NCBI GenBank assembly: GCA_010015655.1
Contig: ML976682.1
Span: forward strand, 275,572 to 339,571
DNA: 64,000 nucleotides
Reading direction: 5' to 3'
Source of the DNA: Bimuria novae-zelandiae CBS 107.79
Lineage: Eukaryota > Ascomycota > Dothideomycetes > Pleosporales > Didymosphaeriaceae
Positions 35,561 through 47,100 of this stretch are shown here, in pieces (position 1 is the stretch's first letter; every line of letters starts with the position of its first letter). The translations under genes were made by a program, and so were the position numbers. The notes below the pieces were generated by a model. That model saw only the letters and a list, made by a program, of their open reading frames with translations. It did no database searches and was not told where the DNA came from.

Positions 35561-35702
35561 TTGATAGAGATATGTGGTGTTGACGTCGTGGTGTTGAGGG
35601 CAGATGGAGCACTCGGAGCGTCGGAAGCCGATTTACCTAGCGTCTCACTACCGTCTTGGCAGATCACGTGAGTAACAGGCTTCTTGAGCTTACCCTTTGT
35701 AG

Positions 35703-35999
35703 TATAAGAAAGGTAAGGATTGTGTAGATAGTAAGGAGAGGTAAGGAGAGTAGGAGAGGGTAAGAGAGGTTACCTCGTATAGCAAGATATTAGGATAAGA
35801 GATACCTCTACCAAGAGCTTAAACAAAGTTAACGCTAAAGGAGCTATTTTAGATTATTAGCGCGCTTGCTAGTATTTATAGTTTAATAAATAATTTATAA
35901 AACTAATATTTATTTATTAGTATTAGTAAAGTTAGTAAGCTTAAGTAAGAGTTAAAAATCTTTAGGCTTAAGGGTCTTTAAGTATTTAACGCCCTCTCG
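35703..35999. other. AT-rich/purine-rich spacer next to the nested stack
   Basis: Purine-rich ggtaaggagag repeats at 35720-35770, then AT-rich RIP-like sequence. No gene recognised. Confidence 0.4.
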
Positions 36000-36900
36000 T
36001 GTGGTGCTAGGAGGGAGAGGGGGCCGTTTTAGCTAGTAGCGGAAATTCTAGACCGCTCGTAGGCAGTGGACTATGTGGTCTAGCGCGAGGTCTGCCCTGC
36101 AGGAGTATCCCGTGACTGCGTCGTCGTGTTTAAACTTCTTGTGGTACCAAGCGTAGTGTCTATAGCGGGTGCGCATAGACAGTAGCTTTGCAAACAACGG
36201 TCGTTAGAGGGTAAGCTCCTTTAGCTATTTTGCAGGGCGATACTTAAGGTCCCACTACATGTACCACTTAGGCAGATTTGGTGTATGCTTGCGCCACTAG
36301 TCTATCTCTACGCTCCTAGTAAGGGCGCGAACGTTAGACCTAAGGCTTAAGACTATGGATTTAGTTACTATGCTATGTAAGGGTTAGGGGTTTCTTATTA
36401 CGGCGTCTACTAGCTAGTCTGCCTATTCGTTTCCCTCTATGTTGCAGTGTCCTAGGGATCACTAGATAGTGATGTCTAGGTTCTTAATTGTCTCTTAGCA
36501 CCTGACGAACGCCTATTACAAGGAGGGGGACGGGTTGCCTCTAATGCACTATATAATAGAGGTGCTATCTATGTACATATATATGCGTCTAAGCTGGTAG
36601 GCTAGCGTGTAAAGCGTGTGTAAGAGTCCTCGCTATGCGCTAATAGCTTTAGCGTTAAAGATATAGGACTTAGGATTAAGAGAGCTATTACCCTATAAAG
36701 TAAGGATTTATCCTTTATATATAGCGTAGCTATATATAACGTGCTTAACACTATTAAGCTATTATTTAGAGCTATTAAAGAAGATAGTAATAGTAATTAG
36801 TAAAAAAAGGGCCTACTACTTTTTAAAGTAGTAGGCAGCTTCCTTTTTATCTACGTAGCTTATAGGGTTATCGTGGCTCCTAGAGGAGTAGTAGGGGGCG
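36000..36900 (-). mobile_element. LINE (Tad-like) 3' fragment: RNase H and C-terminal finger region
   Basis: The minus strand shows an RNase H end (LDITI-WSLGHCNIEGNE-AD, about 36410-36480; compare the LINE motif W-PGH-IEGNE-AD). Downstream is a C-terminal segment with HYAWYHKKFKHDDAVTGYSC and LALDHIVHCLRAV (about 36050-36160) resembling the Cys/His finger after RNase H in Tad elements. RIP damage is moderate at the 3' end and heavier upstream. Confidence 0.65.
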
Positions 36901-38845
36901 CGGAACTTAGGTTAGAGTACTAAGTTAAAGACTTAGACTAGTTATTATACCTATTAAATTAAAGGGTAATCTTAATAAGATAGAATAATAATTAATTAAT
37001 TAAGATTCTTTGTATTATGCTCTGTGCTGGTCTAAGAGGTAAAAGACTTTTTTATATAACTATTAATATCTACTTTTAGTTAGACTACTTTACGTACGAA
37101 GAGTTATATGCCTTTAATACTAATAACTTCTTATAGATTAAGTAGGTTCTTATGCTATAGGCAGGCTTTTATTATAAGTTTTTCTAATATAAACTTAAAG
37201 GTTAAATAATTTAAATTAATTATTATTAATATAAATATAACATTATTGATAAGTAAGCATACTATTACTAGTATTAAGTCTAGTTATAACCTTTAAAGGT
37301 TATTAAAACTTATTTTCTACCCTTTTCCTACTCCTACCTCCTAGCGGTAACTATTACTAGGAGGATCTAGTTTTCTAAATTAATAGAGGCTGTATTAGAT
37401 TCTTTATTAAAGGATCCCTTAGTAGTAGGAGTAATAGAGTAAACTTATACTAGCTTTATTATAGATAAAAGTTTACCCTAGTTCGTGCGGTATTCTACGT
37501 CTTTATAATAAAAATAAGAACTATTCTTTTTACGGATTTCTATTACCTCGCGCGACACCTATACAGCTTATTTTTGGGTATTACTAGACTTACTATTTAT
37601 TACTTAGTGCCTTTTATTTTAGCTCTATTAGCTAGACATCCTTTTAGGATTAGCTTAGGTAGGTTTTTAATCTATCTTATCTAGCGCCCTACTCTTAGTA
37701 GAGAACTTTAGTAGCTATAATTTATTTTAAAAGAGATTTTTTTTAATCTTATTAACTCTCCTCTAGACCCCTTATAGGTCCTAGTTAACGTCTATATTTA
37801 CTATAACTATTTAGTCTTATAAATTCTTATAAAGACTCTAAAGGTATAGGTTTTTTAGGATCTCCTTACTATACTCCTTAGCTTCTATAGTATAGTTATT
37901 AAAGTTAAGGTTAAAGTTATAAAGCTTTTAGTTTCTTTATTATATTATAAGTAAATAATTACGCGCGATTTCCTCTACTAGGTACTTATAAAAGTTATAG
38001 TCTAGTAACTCCTAAAAGTTAGCTTTAGTATATTTTAGGTAGTAGTCTAGGTACGTAATTCCTACCGTCGCCGCACGTCCTATTAATTAACTAATAATAT
38101 ATCTAGGTATATTTCTAAGGTAGTCCTTATCCTCTAGGAGCTTATATTATATTACTATCCTAAAGTAATAGTAATCCTATTATTTATTATTAAAATAGGC
38201 TAAATTAAGGATCTTAGGACGGCTACTTCTTTCTTAGTTTAAGATAAGCTTTACTATTAATCCCTTTAGTAGCTTTATTTATTAGTCCACTTTTAATAGC
38301 TAATTTATGCCTCCTATCTCTTAAGAATACTGTTATGTTATTAAGGGTTCTTAGTAATTTTTTACTATTTCTTTAGGTAGTCCTTCTTCTCTTTAGAGTA
38401 GAGTCTAGAGGGCATTCTAGAGGTTAATAAGTGCTTTAACTTTACTTAGAAATTACTATATTTTATTCTTATTAACTCCTAATACTTAGAGTTTAATTAT
38501 AAATAAGAAGACTATCCTTTTATCTCCCTAGCTATTATTCCTTTTTAAGCCAATAGCTTACTGTACATAATTATTTACACTAAGGTATAAACCTTTAGTA
38601 AAAAGTCTTACTCTTATTTTTATAACTTCTTTATTTAGTAAAGATAGTCTTATTAGTATTAAGTGTCTATTAGGACTTCTTTTTAATTACTTACTAAGGA
38701 GGGATTTATCTCCTTATAGGTATAGGCGTTACCTTTATAGTATTTATTTACGCAAGTTTTTTAACTTTATATACTACTTTATAGCTTTAGTCTATAGTTA
38801 TATTTAAAATCTATTTATTCCGCGACCGGTAGAAGTAATTAAATT
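36901..38845. mobile_element. Heavily RIP-degraded repeat DNA, class not resolved
   Basis: Strong TpA excess, scarce CpA and stops in all frames. It may be the upstream part of the LINE at 36000-36900 or the interior of an LTR element whose end is the repeat at 38846. I could not align a catalytic motif. Confidence 0.5.
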
Positions 38846-39012
38846 TAATATAAGGGGCTAGATACTTAAGGAGCTAAAGGTGCTAGAAGAATACTTATAA
38901 ATTTAATAAAAAGTTTAAAGTTAAGCTTTAGGTATTAAACTTATATACCTATAGGTCGTATAACTAAGGGTTAAGGACCTAAGGCAATAACTAGGCGTAG
39001 CCTATTATAAAT
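38846..39012. repeat. LTR-like repeat, heavily mutated copy
   Basis: Homologous to 16392-16545 base for base, with many C-to-T changes. It is followed by agagcctttatataag, a TATA-like tract. Confidence 0.55.
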
Positions 39013-40477
39013 AGAGCCTTTATATAAGTTAAAGTGCTGGGTAGTATCTATTATTAGTAGCTCTTAGTAGGTCTTAGCGCTAGAGTTAAGGATTTTCTAA
39101 GCTATTAACTTACGCTCTATAATAGTACTAGTAAATAATATAACCTAATTATCTCTTTACGTAGCCTATAGTACCTTCTTACTCTTTAAGAGCACCTAGT
39201 AGGTCTCCCCCTGTAGTATTTTATTAGTAAAATAGGTTTTTAACTACACTAGATTTATATTAAAGTACTCTTTAGAGAGTCTTAAGCACACGTAACGTAT
39301 AATTACTAGGTTAATAGCTAAAACTTTAGCCTCTACTACCTACTTAAATTACTTCTTAGTTACTATCTTAGTTGTCTAAATAGTGCCTACGCCGCAAGAT
39401 CTTAAGTATTTAAGTATAGGTATTATATTAAGTAGATTATCGTCCTATATAGTATAGAGATTTGGCGGAAATAGACGCTTACTAGTAGAGTCCTTAGTAA
39501 GGACTAGATTAATAGGTATAAGCTTAGTAGGCGTAAAAGTTAACGTTATGCCTATAGGCCTCTATAAGTTAATAGGCCCTTAGCTAGATCCTCTAGTATA
39601 AAATAACTAGTTAAGTAGTACTCTATTATTAACTAAATACTAGATCTTATAGCCCTCTAGCGTTAGTTTTATCTTAATAATTATAATCTTACTAGTACGT
39701 TTAGTAAATCTTACTATTACCTTATTAACGTGGAGGTGCTTACCAGCGTTTAGTATATAAAACAGCACTTATAGAGTACCTCTAAGAGGTCCTAGACGCG
39801 CCTAAATAGGAACTAGAAGGACTAGTTTATTACTATATAGTATAAAAACCTATTTAGCTACTCCTATTACGTCTGCCCTATATACTTATTAACTCTATAT
39901 ATAGGTGCTATACTATATAACTTTATTTAGTACTCCTTTACTAACGGCTCTTAATAGATGCCTATATATATAACTATCGCGAAGTATGTATATAGCTTAG
40001 TTAGCAATATTAGTTTCTACTTATAGTAGGTAGAGGGCTTAATAGCTCGTATATACTTAGCATGCTAATTAGTAAAGTATATAATATAGTCTAAGACGTC
40101 GGCGTTAAAAAATAGATTAAAAAGCTTAAACGGTAAGCCTTTATTAATGCCTTTAGGTATCTAGGCCTCTCTAAAAATACGTAGGTTATTAATACGGAGG
40201 GGTTACTACTCTAGTAGTGGCTCTTTTAGTAGATTAGGCAAAACACTAGCTTTTTTACTATACTTTATATAATTTATAAGATTAGAATTATTACTAGATG
40301 CCTACGCACCTCTCGGCATGTTTATATATATTTATTATTAATTTTAAAAAAGTCGTGTTTTACTAGTAAAATAGAAATTACTAACATAATAATTTAAATT
40401 TAGTATTAAAAGTTTCTAGTAGTTAATTGGCCACTAGAAGGTGGCCCGTGTACGGGAGATGTTAATAGTGTAGGGGA
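39013..40477 (-). mobile_element. PiggyBac-like element, second copy, 5'-truncated and RIP-degraded
   Basis: Aligns with the 17317-19628 element over its right part, for example gattatcgtcc and gagatttggcggaaa at about 39440-39475 against 18592-18630. It ends in a mutated TIR (gtggcccgtgtacgggagat at 40441-40460, through gtagggga to 40477). The left TIR is missing. The catalytic zone lies on the minus strand near 39370-39460. Confidence 0.7.
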
Positions 40478-40479
40478 TA

Positions 40480-40788
40480 GTATTACATTAGAGTACTTCG
40501 TGATTACGAGCTAGCTTACTTTAAGCTAGTGGATCTCTACACTCTACTATTGGCCAAGACTAGCAAGGAGTATCCTTGGCGGATAAGGGTCGTAAAGAGT
40601 CGTCGCTAGTGTAAAGGGTGAGGGCGGTTTTGCAAGGTACTGTATGGTTTTATTAATTTATTTTTATTAATCTATTTTTATTAACGTAGTTGATAAGCTA
40701 GCGCCGCGTACAAGTGAGCGCTACACCCCACCAACTTTTTACACCTTTCTCAGCTTAACATACAATAGCTCCACACTACGTTACTTAA
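40480..40788. other. Spacer and probable left end of a pogo-like element
   Basis: Intermediate composition. tacaagtgagcgctacaccc at about 40709-40728 looks like the outer part of a Fot1-type TIR, but no inverted partner was found in the window. Confidence 0.4.
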
Positions 40789-41757
40789 ATGGCGCTAAAT
40801 AAAGTAGATATTTAGCTTGCTATCCTATCTATTAAATCTAAAAGAATTTAAAGTTATCGCAACGCTGCAACAGGCTTTAACGTGTCTAATAGAATAATTC
40901 GACGCTAACACACAGGAATTGCTGCGCGCCGCAATCGCTAGCCTAAATTAAAAAAGCTTACTAAGCTAGAAGAGGAGGTGATTATTAGGCATATACTAGA
41001 TCTAGATTCGCGAGGGTTTCCGCCTACCCTAGGTGCTGTACGAGATATGGCGGATAAACTACTCGCTGAGCGCAGCGCTGGCCAGATAGGCAAGAGCTGG
41101 CCGCGCAACTTCGTCAAGCGAACAGATCGCCTCGCTACACGATTCAATCGGCCGTACGATCGTCAGAGCTCTATGTGAGGATCCAGAGGCTATTAGGGCT
41201 TGGTTCGAGCTTGTAGAGCGCACGAAAGCCACCTATGGTATCTATGATAAGGATACCTACAACTTCGACGAGACTGGCTTTATAATGGGCCGAATATTAG
41301 CTCAGCTCATTGTTACAGGCTTAGAGAGACGAGGTAGTCCATAAGTAAAGGCGCAGCGACGACGGAGCTTAAAAGATTATAAGAGGTAGGGTAAATAATA
41401 GATAGTTCTAGCCGCTTATCTTAGAATCGGGATTATAGTAACTTGCAGTAAGAGCCTTAAAACCTATATATAAGATCTAAGTCTACGCTTTATAGTAACT
41501 TGCAGTAAGAGCCTTAAAACCTATATATAAGATCTAAGTCTACGCTTTATATACATTATCTATTAATACTTTTAAGAATAGCGTAAAGTTTACTAACAGG
41601 ATAATAATAGCTCTATTAACCTATACACTAAACGTATACCCCTAAGGCATCTAAGCTAGTTAGTTAGCATATCCTTTTATTTAATGCATAATTAAGGGAG
41701 TCCTATTGTCTACCTAGCTAGCAGCAGAAACATTGGCTGCCATTAATAGAAATAACG
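40789..41757 (+). pseudogene. Fot1/pogo transposase N-terminal half (relic)
   Basis: Starts at ATG 40789-40791 (MALNKVDI). The plus strand shows the Psq/CENP-B-type DNA-binding region of Fot1 transposases: stops in the first helix-turn-helix, then a clean second one at 40978-41150 (EEEVIIRHILDLDSRGFPPT, GKSWPRNFVKR). A one-base frameshift near 41155-41165 leads into ALCEDPEAIRAWFELVERT, then the first catalytic Asp region NFDETGFIMGRI (41263-41298). Downstream the sequence becomes RIP-degraded. The copy then meets another Fot1 element at 41760. Continuation beyond that element was not recognised. Confidence 0.75.
41434..41547. repeat. Perfect 57-bp tandem duplication
   Basis: 41434-41490 and 41491-41547 are identical (tatagtaacttgcagtaaga ... 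ctacgctt). The duplication lies inside mutated pogo DNA. Confidence 0.95.
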
Positions 41758-41759
41758 TA

Positions 41760-43620
41760 CCTCACAAGCGAGTTGGACACACAAGCGAGTTGGACACACA
41801 AGCGAGTCGGACACTCTGCCAAGACCCTACTAAAATCTATTCTCTATATAATAGTATAGAACGCGCACAAATAGTTATAAGAAATTATAATAAGCTAATT
41901 TACTTAAAATTTACTTTTATAGGCTACTTATAGGTTATTTTATTATGCCTAGCCTCGCCGTAGCGTCTATAGTGCTATTAAGTAGACCTATCTTAATTAG
42001 CGCGTACCCTTTTTTTTTCCTTCTTTTTATTACTACGCGCTGTAAAGTCCTTTAGGGTAGATAGTTACTAGCTATTAGTAGCTATAAAAACTCTTTCTTA
42101 CTATAGTTACTTTTTCTTACATAATTTTTATTACGTAGCGGCCTTATTAGTAGCTTAAAGCTTAGTAATTTACTTTTACGCTAATACTAGCTTATGCGCT
42201 ACTATTACTACGCCTTTTATTATTTTTTTAAAGGTTTTAATTAGACTTATTAGGGAACTATCTAAATGCCTTTAAATCCTCTCCTTTACTAGCGTTAATT
42301 GTAACCCTAATTCTAGGGTGTTACTAAGTATTTAAGACTACTACGTACTATCGCGTATAGTATAAGGCAAAGGCGTACGCAGACAGACGTTAAGCTTTAA
42401 TATTATTATTTTTAGGTTAAGAGGAATAAGGCTAGCGCCTTAAAAGCCTCCTTAAATATTACTTTAAGTTATTATAGCCTTAAACACGGTAATAAAATAA
42501 AATAAGAACTTAATTTTAGTAATATACGTAATATAGTTATATATTAGATCCTTAGCTTAGCGCCTATACGCCTTCTTTAACGGCGAGAAACACTCTATAT
42601 CTAGTAGCTATAGGAGGTGCGACGAATTTAGAGGTATATAGAAAGTAATAATCTTATTATCTTTATAGTATTGCTAGAATTTAAGCAATTTATAGCTTTT
42701 ATAGCTATTAATAATAAGTAGCTAATAGCTACTAATTATACGCTTTTTTATATACGCGTTAAAGTATTTTAGCTACTATAAACTAAGCTTATTTATTATC
42801 TAGCTATTCTTAGAGACTCTAAATATCTAGTCACGAGGTAGATTCTTCTCTTAGTACTAGGTAGAGAGGTGGTGCTTGCCCTAGAAGATAGTAAAGGGCG
42901 GAATTGCCTAGCCTATTATATTAACGCCTTAAATAACTAAAGTTTATTTTTAGTTACTTTACTATACGCTCTTTAGCTTGCCTTAATACTTAAAACTTAT
43001 AATAACTACTCCTATTAATATTATGCCTATTATAAAGCTAGTTATATTAAAGTTATAGGTATCTTTATCTAGGGTACCGTACTTGGCTTTAGTATTCTTT
43101 ATAAGCTAGAACTAGCCCTATATAACCGCAGGATCCTCACAGAGGGCTCTTTTATAATTATACTTTTAATTAAACTTAACTTAGAGCTCTAGCTAGTGCT
43201 TTATAAAGTTTACAGCTTAGTTTTAGCTAATAGGCTTGCGGCGCTACTTAGCTAATAAAGAATTAGCTATATTTTTAATAGTAGCAAGCTAGGGCAGAAA
43301 TTCTTACGTATTTAGGTTAAGTATATACTAAATAATTACCTACTCCTTTATTAGAAGGAGATTTATAAAGTTAAATATATAATTACGTTAAAAGGTCTTT
43401 TTAGCGCGTTAGTTACTTAGCATAGTTTAAAAGACGTTGTAGATTAATATAGCGTGTTATAGAGTTATATTTATATTTTATTTAATAGTTTAAAGCGCGA
43501 GCTATATACAAGCTTCTTTTAATTATAGTAGCTAATTAGGTAGTTAAGACATCGCGTTGTACTATTATTAATAGTATAATTTGGTGGGGTCTTGGCAGAG
43601 TGTCCTACTCGCTTGTGAGG
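41760..43620 (-). mobile_element. Complete Fot1-type element (1861 bp), RIP-degraded
   Basis: Flanked by TA (41758-41759, 43621-43622) with TIRs beginning CCTCACAAGCGAG and running to the GGGTCTTGG core (left to about 41835, right from about 43580). The left TIR contains three tandem copies of acaagcgagttggacac (17 bases); the right has one. The transposase is on the minus strand with its zinc-knuckle end near 41945-41975. The stretch 41930-42320 is the inverted match of window positions 1-440. Stops throughout show it is dead. Confidence 0.88.
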
Positions 43621-43622
43621 TA

Positions 43623-44149
43623 CATCAAACGAAAAAGGAGAAAGAGTGGTATAAAAAGGATAAATAGCAGCTGGTGGCGCCCCTAAAAACTTTTATGCGG
43701 CTCCTATTAATATAGGAGGATTAGCGGTGTCGCAAATGTGTACTAGTTTTGAGAGAAAGATGTCTCGAAACCTACTTATTAGTAAGCATAGCTACAGTAG
43801 CGCCACTCCTGCGCATCGTGCGTTTTCTGCTGGGCACGCTTACGTGGGGATGTGACTCACGTGGATTAAGGTGCCTGTTTTGCGCCCATGGCCACGGCGG
43901 CTGGGTTCCTCAACTAGTAAGGGGACCACTCGGGACCCGGTACAGTTATAAATAGATATGCCGCTATCTCAAACACGTCCGTGCAGCACTAGAAGAATAG
44001 CAGCACTACAGAGGTGGCAGCACCAGAAGGGAAGGAACGCTCTGAGGATTTCGGTCAGGAGGTTTTTTATCAGGCGCGATTTGGAACGGAAAGAGGAGGG
44101 AATATTCAAATAGAGGAGGGACGCGTGATAGAGACAGGGGAGAGTGACG
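43623..44149. other. GC-balanced segment with a 47-bp repeat, before the LINE
   Basis: Normal composition, no recognised gene. It contains the first copy of a 47-base direct repeat (43984-44030) that recurs at 49470-49517 on the far side of the LINE. Confidence 0.4.
43984..44030 (+). repeat. 47-bp direct repeat, copy 1 (cagcactagaagaatagcag...)
   Basis: Matches 49470-49517 with a handful of C/T and A/G differences. It contains the motif ggtggcagcacc, which recurs again at 49498-49516 and 49813-49840. Confidence 0.8.
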
Positions 44150-47100
44150 CGCGCGCAACGCGCCAATTAGCCTAAATACGTAGGAAAACTAAGAAAGCTA
44201 CTAAACTTTATTATAAAAACGCGCAGTACGAAACTAATTTAAATAAGTTTAATAATATAAATAAAAATAAATATATAAACTTTAAGCTACCGAGGGCCCT
44301 ATAACTAAACTATATATAAAGGATACCTAAAGGACTAGTTAGAGGTAAAGTAGTAAATAAAAATATAGAACATACAAGGGCGCGTAATAAAGTTAAAGGC
44401 TAATATTTAAAGAGATCGCTAGTAGTAATACTAAAAGTTTTAAAAGATTTTAAGATAGTTAACTTAGTACTAAAAGCAAATAACTAAGAGCTTAAAACAA
44501 TAGTTAAAGAAATAATAAGGGAGCTAGCTAATACTGAGATATAATTTATAAATGCTAAGGCCTAATTAATAAAACTTTTAGGCAAGTTAAGAACCTAAAT
44601 AGTAGCTAATAGATTACTATCTTATATAAACGTAACACGTACGCTACTAAGTAGTTAATTTAGTAACTTATAGACCTTCTCTAGAATAATAATACTAATA
44701 ATAATAACTAACGCGCCCTATTATACGATAGACACCTCTAAAGTAAAGGAGATAAATAGATAAGAGGCTTAAATAAGAAGAATTTAGGAAGCTATTAAGT
44801 AAGAACTTAAAATAACTAAAGGTAAAGAGAAATAGTAGTGCGCGCTAATAGTAAGGGACCTTAAAAATACTAATAAGATTAGAATTTTATATAGAAGTAA
44901 GGAGAAGTTAAGAGAGGTTAAAAAAGTAGTATAGAAAACTATAGTAAAGGGTATAAGAATCCTCCGCAACTAACTATACTTAGTATAAATAAATAACGTA
45001 AACTATATATTAGTCTTAAATAAGCGTAATAAAGTACGTTAGAAGGCTATATAAGCTTTAAGAAAAGAGAATAAGGTGTAAATTATAAAAATAAACTAGC
45101 TAAGTAAAAAGGACTCTAGCAAGGCATATAAATTTATAGTTATATATATAAAGAGAAGTAGCAAAGCGGTGCAACTCCTTTAAGGATAATATTTTTATAT
45201 TAATAGAGAATCTATATACACTAAGGAGTTTAAGCCCCACGTAGGTCCTGTGTAATACTATAAATATTAGTAACTAGGATATAAGGCCTTTGCGTGTATA
45301 GGGCAATAGACCTAGGCAAGATATATAGTGCTAGGTTACTACTATAAAGAATATTAATTTAAAATCCTAAAGTGTATATTTTATAAAGGGCCCTATAAAT
45401 CCTTCTTAAAGAACTACTAAATACTATACCTTAACTATAATAAATAGACCGCTCCAGGTCTTTTAACTTAATATAAAAAAGCAGAAAATAGTATAGTATA
45501 GTATAATAAATAATAAATTACTATAGTAATATAGTGTACTAGCGATCGCGGAGCCTTATATATAATAAAATAAGAAAGATAAGCTACTTATAACCCCTAT
45601 AAGATACCTAAACTAGATAAAGCTTATACTAATAATATAAAAGGAGGGTAAATGGCTAATTTAAAGTATAATATAGATTAGAAGAGACATTAAGGCTAAG
45701 CAGGTAGTAGTAAACTTATTAGACCTTATAGTAGCGGTACTACGGCTCTATAACAGACACCTCTTAGTCGTGTCTGTGTACGTAGAGGGCACGAATGCAC
45801 GAGCGCTGGCAGACTCTACTAGCAAGCTCCATGCCCTGATCCAGCAACAACGGAATCGTATACGGACGCGTACAGATGTGATACTGGTTGGCGATTTCAA
45901 CCAGCACGACGCACTATGGGGAGGAGACGATATGGTCGCACACTAAAGGGGAGAAGCAGACCCGATTATTAACTTAATATATAGCTATTATCTGCAAAGC
46001 CTGCTTCCGTGCGGCACAAAGACCTAGCACTATAGGGATTAAGAGAGTATAATTAACCTAGTGCTTGCTTCTGCAGAGCTGGCGGAGGACCTAACGCAAT
46101 ATAGAATACACGGGACTGACCATAGGTCTAATTATAGCGCAATTAAGACGACATTTAACGTGAATACACCGCCTTAGAGGGACAAGAGGAGGCTCCTTTT
46201 TAAAAATATACTATAAAAAGAGATAAGATAAAGGATTATTAAAATACTAAACTTTAAACTAGTAATAAGGGATACTTAACACCAGGCAAACTATTTAATA
46301 GAGGTAGTACTTAAAGTAGTCTATAATTTTACCCTAATAGTAAATCTATTACTATATATAAAAAGGTAGTAGACGTTAGACCTAACCTAGCTATAGAGGG
46401 TGTATATATATTAGAAAAACTAGGTAAGGGCGCGACGTTAGGCTAGCTAACTTAATTTAGCTATAAAAAAGAAAGTAAAGGAGGCTATAAAATAGTTTTA
46501 TAATATAGCATAATAATAGTAAAAGTCCTATTAAGACAACTTCCTTATAAAAGACAGGAATATATAGAAGGCCGCTAGATACCTCTAGCTAGGTAAAAAG
46601 GCTAAATTTAGCAAAATCCCGCCCCTAACTAGGGAAGATAGGACTATAATAAAGAAACTATAAAAATAAATAAAAGAGATATTCTCTGCCTTTTTTTTAC
46701 TACTACTAAAAATAATTAAGGAGGAGGGAGAGAGGCACTAAAGAAGGTGACTACCTATACTACTACTAAACCTAGAAAAGATAGAATAGGTAGTAAATAA
46801 GGTAAAACTATAAAAAGCGCCTAGCGAAGACAGTCTACTAGCGGGAGTATAAAAATAAATATAGCTAGTAGTAAAATAAGACATACTACGCTTATTCTAA
46901 ACGCCTATTAATAAGGGCTAATCACTAACTTAGTAGTTAAACGATAAGATTATTTCCCTAAAAAAGCCTAAAAAGGATAACTACACTAAAGTAAAGGCTT
47001 AGTAACTAATCTTACTATTATTAACGCTAAAAAAGATAACAAAAGCGGTACTTACAAAAAGGATATTATATATAGTAAAGGAGTATAGCCTTTTCCCTAT

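Larger units (their letters stand above)
26632..35702 (-). mobile_element. Low-copy Tc1/mariner-type element whose left TIR is split by two insertions
   Basis: The right TIR (35663-35702) read inward is ctacaaagggta, agctcaagaag, cctgttactcacgtgat. The same 40 bases occur on the left only when two insertions are removed: ctataaagggta at 26632-26643, agctcaagaag at 27963-27973, and cctgttactcacgtgat at 33978-33994. The first break is a Tc1 element (26644-27960) inserted at the TA and duplicating it. The second is MULE copy B (27974-33967), which duplicated GCTCAAGAAG. Without insertions the element is about 1.75 kb. Its interior (33978-35702) has normal base composition and a nearly intact transposase gene on the minus strand. 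I could not define a clear TA duplication at its own outer ends. Confidence 0.85.
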
